In this document: in pieces, positions 56,950 to 64,000 of the stretch | Position numbering within the stretch: the first letter of the stretch is position 1 | How the letters are laid out: every line of letters begins with the position of its first letter | From: Acholoe squamosa | Lineage: Eukaryota > Annelida > Polychaeta > Phyllodocida > Polynoidae | DNA length: 64,000 bases | Assembly (NCBI GenBank): GCA_949317995.1 | Contig: OX439040.1 | Location: 26,452,030-26,516,029, forward strand | Reading direction: 5' to 3' | Made by a program: the position numbers and the translations under genes | Notes under the pieces: generated by a model | What the model was told of the DNA's origin: nothing | Databases searched by the model: none | The model's input: the letters and a program-made list of their open reading frames with translations, nothing else

Positions 56950-58386
56950 TTGGTAGAAGACTGTAAACATGTTTCGGCACCCGGAGCCCCTTCCTCACCC
57001 GAAAGGAGCCCGGAACTAGACACTCTAGTAGCCGAAAGCCATGTAGAAAGTGATGAACAACGTGAAGCTCTAACTGACTTGTTATACAAGTACCGTAAAG
57101 CTTTTGCAGCACCAAGTGAAAAATTGGAGCGTACCGATAAGGTACTGCATACGATTGACACTGGTGAGAATGAACCTTTTAAGATTCCTTATAGAAGACT
57201 CCCACTAGCCAAAAAAAGGGTAGCTGAGGAGGAGATAGCTAAAATGCTTGAACAGGATGTAATAATTCCATCAACCAGTCCTTGGTCTAGCCCTGTGTGC
57301 ATGGTGACTAAGAAAGATGGTACCATCCGTTTCTGCATAGATTACCGGAAATTGAATGGTATGACCAAGAAGAATTCATATCCCTTACCACGGATTGATG
57401 AGACTATAGACTCCCTTGGAGGTAAGCAATGGTATTGCTCTCTAGACTTACAATCCGGGTACTGGCAAGTGGGTATGCATCCGAAAGACATGGAGAAGAC
57501 GGCCTTTTCCAGTCATGTTGGGTTATTCCAATATAATGTGATGCCGTTTGGATTGTGCAATGCACCGGTGACATTTGAAGCCATGATGGAAACTTTATTA
57601 AGTGACCTATTATGGAAGAAATGTCTCGTCTATCTAGATGATGTGATTGTCTTTGGGAAGACATACGAAGAATGCTTGGAAAATTTAGGTATGGTCCTGG
57701 AAAGGATCATAACTAATGGTTTGAAGCTGAAGCCCAAGAAATGCAATCTTTTTAAAAGATCTATTAATTACTTGGGGCGAATAATCTCGAATGAAGGGAT
57801 TAAAGCCGATCCGGAGAAACTGGATGCCGTGTCAAATTGGCAGGCACCCACGAATGCGAAAGAAGTCAGATCCTTCCTCGGATTCTGTTCCTACTACCGG
57901 GACTTTATCCCAGGATATTCAAGGGTTGCCTTTCCTATCCAGAGTTTGTCCCACTGGACAACCGGGATGAGAAAGGAACGATTCCCTTGGGGATCCGAGC
58001 AAGACGAGGCCTTTATGAAAATAAAGGATTTGTTTGCAAGTACACCTGTGTTGAAGTACCCTACGGAGAATGATCATTTCATTCTAGATACGGATGCTAG
58101 TAATGAAAGCATAGGAGCCGCCCTTTCTCAGGTCCAGGATGGGGTTGAAGTTCCTATAGCCTTCGCTAGTAACACGTTGAGTAAATCTCAAAGAAACTAT
58201 TGTACCACTAAACGTGAGTTGTTGGCTGTGGTGGTCTATACGAAGAACTTCAAGCACTTTTTGTGGGGGAGTGATTTCACTCTACGGACTGACCACTCTT
58301 CCCTCAGATGGTTATTGAACTTCAAAGATGATAGGTTGCTGGTTAGCGCACCTATCCGAATTCGGTCTAAATCACAGCCAGATTGA
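56950..58386 (+). pseudogene. pol: Pol, reverse transcriptase and RNase H region
   Basis: A 478-codon frame. Reverse transcriptase blocks are all present: FCIDYRKLNGMTKKNSYPLP, SLDLQSGYWQV, MPFGLCNAP and the catalytic YLDD (57631-57642; about residue 228), then YLGRIIS and the FLGFCSYYRDFIP thumb. RNase H follows with LDTDASNESIGAALSQ, KRELLAVV and LRTDHSSLRW. The first codon counted (TTG) is not a true start. A frame change near 58330-58350 ends this frame after LNFKDD, while the expected continuation lies in the frame of the next ORF. The catalytic residues are intact, so the lesions are recent, but the copy could not make a full Pol without correction. Confidence 0.85.
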
Positions 58387-58876
58387 ACACCGCGCCGGGG
58401 CAAAGCATTTGAATGCAGATGCTTTGTCTAGAATCCCAGTGAGGAAATGTGCAAATGCTGAGTGCACTGATTGTGGAGCACACAATGCTGTGTTGGCAGG
58501 GGTTCAAGTTCCATTCGAAACCCATCCGGAACATGTCTTGAATTGGTCCTTGGAGACCATCCAGCAGTTCCAGGAGTCTGATGCTGTCACATCACGTTTG
58601 ATTAAGTTCCTTAATCAGGGTATCTGTCCTCCAAGACCCGAGGTGTCATTGGAAAACAGAGAGATGAGACGATTCTTAGCTCAATGGGCCGAGCTAGAAG
58701 TCCGGGATGGTATTCTGTTTCGATGGAAGAACCATTCTAATAGGAAGAAAACCTTGCAAGTGGTCATACCTAGTGCTATGCGACGAGATATTATGTATTT
58801 CTGTCATGGACATAGAACTAGTGGACACTTTGGAAAGAAACGGTCTCTAGAACGTCTAACCAGACGATACTATTAG
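58328..58876 (+). pseudogene. pol: Pol, RNase H end and integrase zinc-binding region
   Basis: Different phase from the preceding ORF, overlapping it by 59 bp. It contains the end of RNase H (LSEFGLNHSQIEHRAGAKHL, NADALSR) and then the integrase N-terminal HHCC domain with HGHRTSGHFGKKRSLERL. The frame stops at a TAG (58874-58876), where the family normally has a conserved tryptophan codon within the YYWPG-type block, so this looks like a single-base nonsense change. The Cys pair of the zinc domain (CPEC) is found just after the stop in the same frame. Confidence 0.8.
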
Positions 58877-58882
58877 CCCGGC

Positions 58883-59950
58883 ATGAGTACAGATCTCACC
58901 CAATGGGTGGAGACCTGTCCCGAGTGCTGTAAGAACAAACCAGGACCCAGGTTAGGCAAACTGCCATTATCCCAGGAACTGTTTGGTGTAAGGTTTGCTA
59001 GAATAGCTGTTGACATTATTAGTGGGATTCCCCCCACTCCTAGTGGCAACACGTGTATGATGGTCGTGTCTGATTATTATACCAAGTACACCCGAGTGTT
59101 TCCTCTACCGGATCATAAGGATGTTACTTGTGCTATGGCCTTTGTAAAAGGGTGGGTGCTGCACCTAGGTGTCCCACTCATGTTACATAGTGACCAAGGC
59201 AGAGAATTTGAGTCTAGTCTGTGGCAAGAGATGTGTAATTGTCTGGCGATCTGCAAGACAAGAACTAATCCCTATAGGCCACAGAGCGATGGACAGGTAG
59301 AGAGATTCAATAGGACTTTGTTTGTAGAATCCCTACGGGATAATTTCAAACAAGCCTATGAGAGGGTTAGAGACGAGTTGCAGAAAACTGCGTGTTGGCA
59401 GAAAGTTGGCTATGACACAGGTCTAATAGCTAGATTTTTTAATCTAGGGGATAGAGTACTGCGTCTACACCAACCTCTAGCCAACCTGAAATTAGCCAGC
59501 AATTGGGATGGACCTTTCACTATAACTCAGGTTATTAGTGATTGCACAGTGATTATTAAATCACAGCTTGGTAAATGTTACATGTCAAATGTAGCGAGAC
59601 TACGCCCATGGAGAGGGAGGGATACCTCCACCGAAATGTATGGTGATGGTCTATTGAAAGTAATGGAACAGAGTCATGTTAAGCAACTCGAAGTGGTACC
59701 GACCCGAAAGCGCGGACCCGGGCGGCCACGGAAGGTTGCAGACCTGAAGAGGGTGGTGCCCCCTGTCGTAACACCCGGAAAACAGGGGAAGATACAAAAA
59801 GTCTCGGCAGGCGCAGGTAAAAATAAGAGGAAAGGTCCTTCTAAGGCTAAGAAGACCTTGGAAAAGGCTCTTATGGATACCAGGTCAATAAAAGAGGCCT
59901 CAAAACCTCTTAGACGCAGTCCAAGGTTGCTAAAGACTGCCGTAATCTAG
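58883..59950 (+). pseudogene. pol: Pol, integrase catalytic core and AT-hook tail
   Basis: Same frame as the previous piece, separated only by the TAG. CPECCKNKPGP completes the zinc domain. The DDE core shows IAVDIISGIPPTPSG (first D), LMLHSDQGREFESS (second D) and QSDGQVERFNRTL (E). Directly after NRTL the protein jumps to VESLRDNFKQAYERVRDELQ: the usual 70-80 residues with the LPY...AYR..H..TG segment are missing, an in-frame internal deletion. A GPF/Y-type module (WDGPFTI) follows. The tail is very basic, with an AT-hook (RKRGPGRPRK, about residues 276-285) and Lys-rich repeats, but no chromodomain. The AT-hook may help target insertion to AT-rich DNA. Confidence 0.8.
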
Positions 59951-60498
59951 CCTGTTAACACAACGAGTGTGTTGTCCTGTACTGTGTACTGTTATATGTT
60001 GTAACCTAGTTCAATGTATATTTGAGCCGGTCATGAGTTTCTGGAAAAGGTCCTATGACAATGTACCCATGGTTTTGGACGGATAATCCGGTGGATATGC
60101 TTATGCTATCCATAAACTCCATAATACCTAGCGAGTTGTCATGGTCGAACCCTGAGTACGGACGGACGACCGATCGGGTATTGTATTGTTTTTATGTAAG
60201 GGCGCGTGACCTAATTAAGGGCACGCGGGAAAGTTGTTGACCCATTTTCGAATGGTCACGTGAGGCGCCGGTTTGATCATGCGCAGCGATTCAAGTTCGA
60301 GTATCCAGCCATATTGTCTTATTCCTGCGAAGGAAGAAGACGTGGCCGAGGGTGGTCTTACTCTTGTTGGAGTCTGATAGCCCGTGACAGCCATATTCCG
60401 AGGTGTGCCCTCGTTAAAAGGCACCCGCCTTTCACTGGGTAAGCAGTACTTACTGCTTATCCGGTGGATTGGGATATTTTATCCCCGAACAGCCACTT
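59951..60498 (+). other. Spacer between pol and the accessory ORF
   Basis: No clear domain. This segment may hold a splice acceptor or internal promoter for the third ORF; CAG and TAG triplets after pyrimidine-rich stretches exist but none stands out. The ATG at 60384 begins an open frame whose first 35 codons look non-coding. Confidence 0.35.
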
Positions 60499-60968
60499 AT
60501 GTCGATGGCAGAAGAGGCCGTCCGCCTTGGCGGTGGTGGCGGTGCCAGCACCTGCCGGAGTATGGAAGTGGTTCTCCCCAGAGTCCCACTTATACATACG
60601 ACGATCAGCAATACGATGCTGATTGTGATCAAATGGATCAACAAATGAATGTTGATCAGTACTTCTCTGGAGTAGACGATAGCGACGTAGAATCGTTCTA
60701 TGACGCATCCGACAACTCCAGACAAGTTAGTCCTGAACGCCGGGGTGTTCAACAAGTAACTGATGTAGGTGAGCCTTATGTAGCCCCTCCATCCGAAGGT
60801 TTGAGTGGAGAGCCGGCAGGAGTCCAGTCTCATGACAGGGCTCTGATGCCACCTCCCCCTCAATTGCCGCCCCGTCTTGGTGGGAGTACCTCATTCGGTG
60901 CTTTGGGACCTGCTTCTCCGGTTGACAGGCCAATGTACCTAGAGCTGCCCCTCCCAGACAGTCCATAA
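60499..60968 (+). CDS. Accessory ORF, N-terminal part (two phases)
   Basis: An ATG at 60499 starts SMAEEAVRLGGGGGASTC, in the same phase as the big downstream ORF. After about 20 codons better coding sequence continues in the next phase (EYGSGSPQSPTYTYDDQQYD, about 60555 to 60968), acidic and Asp/Gln-rich and then Pro-rich (MPPPPQLPPRLGG). It then ends at a TAA whose neighbourhood overlaps the start of the big ORF. Two opposite one-base frame changes would make one continuous protein. Either two indels hit this copy or the layout is real; I cannot decide. No domain recognised. Confidence 0.45.
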
Positions 60969-63900
60969 ATGGCACGATGTAGCCGGTCCCTATGACGGAC
61001 GGATGTTAGCAATTTCTGAGGAAATGCTGATACCCACCTGTTATGGGACGCCCAGAGAGGTTGACGAGCGTGTTGTCAACGCAATCTGGGAATGTGCTCA
61101 TCCGCAATGGGCTAATACCTTTCCGGAGTCCTGGTTGATGGATTACCATCAGATGGCCAAAGGATTGGTAGTCCACTTATGGTTTCGTAAAGCCGTCTGG
61201 GACGCAGAAATGGCTTTCCGAAGGAATACCTCTTATAGGACTTCCTACGTGTCTGGCAAAACGGGTTACACCGGTGTCAAGGCAGATGAGGTCTCTAGAT
61301 ACATAGATAGAGACCAGATCCTAATGTTAGGCACAGCGGATGAGTATGAAGCAGCAGGTAACGCTGTTGTGGATTACTGTCCAGGGGTCCCCATTACGTC
61401 TCAAACCATTGAGGCGGAAGAGGCCCGTATTGGTGTGTCTCCACTAGACAGACTCGGGGTAATACAGGACCTCGTAGTACGTCTATTGGAGAGGCAGTAT
61501 GCACTGGCGCATCCGGAGCTAGTACCCGGACCCGCACCCATGCACGTAACAGCCAAGATGGCCGATCGGATGGACCGTCTCATGTCTCCTGCTGAAACTC
61601 CTACCTTGGGAGACACAGCAGTAGTACCTGAGAAGGCCCTACCTGATGCAGATGGTTCCCCTAAAACTGCTCAGTCTACCCCTACGAAGACTGAGCAAGT
61701 AAAAGGGAAAGCAGCTGGTGGAAAGGGTAAAGCAACCCCCACCAAAGGTAAGGGTAAAGGGAAGCGGTCAGGAACCGAACCCTCTACCAGCACGAGTGTG
61801 GCCGACAGTACCCGAACCCGTCGGGTGTCTCCACGCTCGGCCAATAAGAAGGGCGCTAAGGCTTCGGATGTCTCCGGCAACGAGACGGACGCATCCGAGC
61901 CTGGCACTTCTACTAACGGCAGATCCCGCAGGTGGAATAAGAAGAAGGTTGACCAACGCAAACCTGAACATATCGAGGTAGACGTTCAAGCTGATAATAC
62001 AGAAGCTGAACCGGCTGTCCCAACCGTAAAAGTTGAGCTCGGTGTGCCAATCGTCAAGCTACACGACGTAATGGCCGATTTGAGTGGAGACGCTCAAGAT
62101 GCCGCAGCCCAGGTTCTCGCGGGTCAACAACCCGTTGTGCAACCTGTGGATGTACCATCCGACCCGGAGGGAGAGGAGCCGGTTGACCCAGTTGTGGATG
62201 CCACTCCGACTGACGAGCAAGAGGCTGCTATCTGGGCTAACGCCAATAGCAACTTTGCCGACTTCATTCCTCTACACAGGGGACACCTGAAGGGGAGTAA
62301 ATCCGTATGGAGACTGCCCCCTCGGATCACCTGTGAGAAGCGTGAAGATATGGAGGAGTGGCTTCGCAAGAAGCTCTCCGATAGAAAGCCGGCCAATATG
62401 TACTGGATCTATTGGGAATTCGTTAAGAATTCGCCCAATGGTCTGTACAATTACGACCAGAAGGGCAAGCTCAAGTTTGCTCTAGATGAGTACTACGGGG
62501 AGGACCTTAAGGATTGTTCCTTTCAACGTTGTACTCAAAGTGAGGGTGAGGTTGAATTCTTCATCGAGAAAGACGAGTTCCTTCGTCATCTCATGGAGGT
62601 TCATATGCACCAGAGGCCGGAATATGTCTGCGACCAGGAGGTTGGCAAGAAATGTGCTAAATGCACAGGATGTGTCACCCCCCGACGCGGAGACATGGTC
62701 CGGCACTATGTGACTTCGCATGGAGAGGGCCTGGAGGCAGCCATAGATCGGGTGATGAAAATTCACTCTGAACTCTATGGTAACCTTAAGGGCCTCAATG
62801 CAGAGAAGTTGGCTTCCCTCACACCGAGTACGAAGCAGTTTGCGCCTACGGTTCCTGGTACTAACCAGAAACTAAAGGCTCGGTTTGCCCAGACTCCCGG
62901 GTCCGGCAAACTAGAGTACGCTCAGGAGGAGTACGATCTGTTGAACGAATGGAGGAGCGACGAGGCCCGCCGCCGTGGTGGGGCTTATGTAACTCCATCC
63001 GGAGAACAGGTCCGAAGCCGCAGGGATTACCGCCAGGGACCCTCCGCGGCAGATAGGAAGAGACAGGCGTCTGAATCTCCAAGCCGAGCCAGGTCACCAC
63101 TGGAGGCGTTGGAGAGACAGACGAATGGGGGAAGGAAGAAGCCACATCTTCCATCTCCTACTGGAACTCCTTCCCATTATGGACGAGCACCAACCCCACT
63201 AGGTGCACAGAACCCGACATTCTTTGGTGTCAGTGGACCGGGTGGCCAGTCCTCCTGGAAACACGCGCCTTTGAATGTCAAAGACCCGAAGCAGTACCCT
63301 GCTATGGGCCCATCCGGACCAGAGATGCAAATCTTTGATCAGTACGGGAGGGTCAAGCAGGAACTGCCGACAGTAGGAGGTCAAGCTCCCCGACCAACAA
63401 TGAGTGCTGTGGTGAGACAACGTCCACCCGCGCCATTGTTGACAGCCAAAGACCTTAGAAGGGAATTGTCGCGGTTGCCCCTAGCTCAGGGATTACCAAC
63501 TCAAGGCCCTTCTTCGACCACTGCTAGTGCAGCTACTACTGCGGTTGCTTCTTTGCATACGCGTGTAGCTGTCACTGCGAGTGGGTCTGGAGCACAGCCG
63601 AAGCCTCAGGGTCAGGTACCCCCACCTGGTGCTGTGGTTCATCGGCCTAAGCTGATCCAGACAGTGGAGACCTTCTTCAAGAAGGAGGACAAATTGTCTT
63701 GCAATATTCAGAGCAAGCAATTTGAGACGTTACAGCACCATCTGGAAAACCTCCACCTGGATATGTATCGTCGGACCGTGTCGAGCACTCTCCAGTGCAT
63801 TGACGCGATCCAGAAGTCAGAGATCAACTGGATCTCGACTCAGATAAAGGCGGATGTTGCCAAAGATAAGCAGGAAGCTGCTAATCTGCGGCAGGAGGCC

Positions 63901-64000
63901 CTATCCGAGAAGGAAACAGCTTCTCAGATGCTCGACCTAGAACGAGCAACGAACATGAAGAACCAGCAAAAGTTCTTCAAGGTTTTTGGAGTTATCATGG
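60943..64000 (+). CDS. Large accessory ORF of the retroelement (runs off window)
   Basis: Open from 60943 to the window edge with no stop; first ATG at 61003, so at least 999 codons. In order: an N-terminal region with Trp/His-rich blocks (FPESWLMDYHQMAKGLVVHL); a Lys/Gly-rich stretch at about residues 231-262 (KGKATPTKGKGKGKRSG), likely nuclear-targeting or nucleic-acid binding; an acidic Val/Pro-rich linker; then a folded region with VWRLPPRI and WIYWEFVKNSPNG. Two Cys/His clusters follow: C-x4-C-x18-H-x4-H (about 506-535) and C-x2-C with C-x10-H-x4-H (about 551-573), C2H2-finger-like. A low-complexity stretch and a helical C-terminal domain (about 895-999) with SCNIQ, EINWIS and FFKVFGVIM end the visible part. 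That domain aligns with the ORF at 17203-18165. It is not an envelope: no signal peptide or membrane span. Function unknown; the fingers suggest DNA or RNA binding. Confidence 0.8.

Larger units (their letters stand above)
52779..64000 (+). mobile_element. Ty3/gypsy-type LTR retroelement with a long third ORF (3' end beyond window)
   Basis: The order is 5' LTR, primer site, gag, protease, reverse transcriptase/RNase H, integrase, a 0.4-1 kb gap, then an accessory ORF open to the window edge. Protease-RT-RNase H-integrase order places it in Ty3/gypsy. At more than 11.2 kb it is about twice the usual length because of the 913-residue gag and the accessory ORF of at least 1000 codons. Pol is broken by frame changes, a nonsense codon and an internal deletion, so this copy is defective; gag and the accessory ORF are intact as far as seen. 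The insertion target duplication cannot be checked without the 3' LTR. Confidence 0.85.

Noticed and set aside
60943..64000. Envelope gene of an endogenous retrovirus
   Set aside because: Position fits, but the protein has no signal peptide, no membrane span and no furin-type or fusion segment; the zinc clusters and coiled coil argue for a nuclear or nucleic-acid-binding protein.

Overview
This is eukaryotic, animal-type DNA: long AT-rich non-coding stretches, microsatellites, many inverted-repeat DNA transposons, a LINE fragment, Ty3/gypsy-like LTR retroelements and very few host genes. The style (a drug/metabolite-transporter pseudogene, a four-pass PPxY membrane protein, abundant small TIR elements) suggests an invertebrate, probably marine. 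I cannot name the species from sequence alone. Repeat coordinates were read by eye and may be off by a few bases; identities were not computed.

Layout. 0.5-2 kb: two inverted TIR elements, one flanked by TTAA. 3.7 kb: a 198-bp TIR element. 5.0-5.3 kb: CT and TA microsatellites. 5.8-8.5 kb: a 2.7-kb fold-back built from two iterated words. 9.5-11.5 kb: two copies of TIR family A, a tRNA-like SINE piece, a tiny hairpin and a Harbinger-like MITE. 13.0-14.9 kb: a second Harbinger-like MITE and a dead LINE. 15.9-18.2 kb (minus strand): the 3' end of an LTR retroelement, with part of an accessory ORF and one LTR. 20.1-20.6 kb: an unrecognised Cys/His ORF. 21.4-22.3 kb: an array of palindromic E-boxes. 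26-34 kb: TIR families C, A and D. 35.7-37.0 kb: the one clearly intact host gene, a four-pass membrane protein. 37.4-44.5 kb: nested copies of family B with insertions of A and of another element, G. 44.6-48.8 kb: an SLC35-like transporter pseudogene disrupted by elements F and A. 50.6-51.8 kb: tandem repeats. 52.8 kb to the window end: a large LTR retroelement with 5' LTR, gag, a broken pol and a very long downstream accessory ORF that is still open at the edge.

Two themes stand out. First, the accessory ORF after pol (two zinc-finger-like clusters, a Lys/Gly-rich stretch and a helical C-terminal domain) aligns almost without gaps over about 105 residues with the ORF in the unrelated-looking LTR element at 17-18 kb. 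This points to a retroelement lineage carrying a conserved third gene. Second, many non-coding TIR elements consist largely of one short word repeated in both orientations. Families A and B share ends (AGGYCRAATCCCAC) and layout, but A uses GCAATTT where B uses GTGATTT, as if every internal site had switched together. The transporter pseudogene is a natural ruler: removing each insertion with one copy of its short duplication (3 bp for A, 2 bp for F) rejoins the local coding frame.
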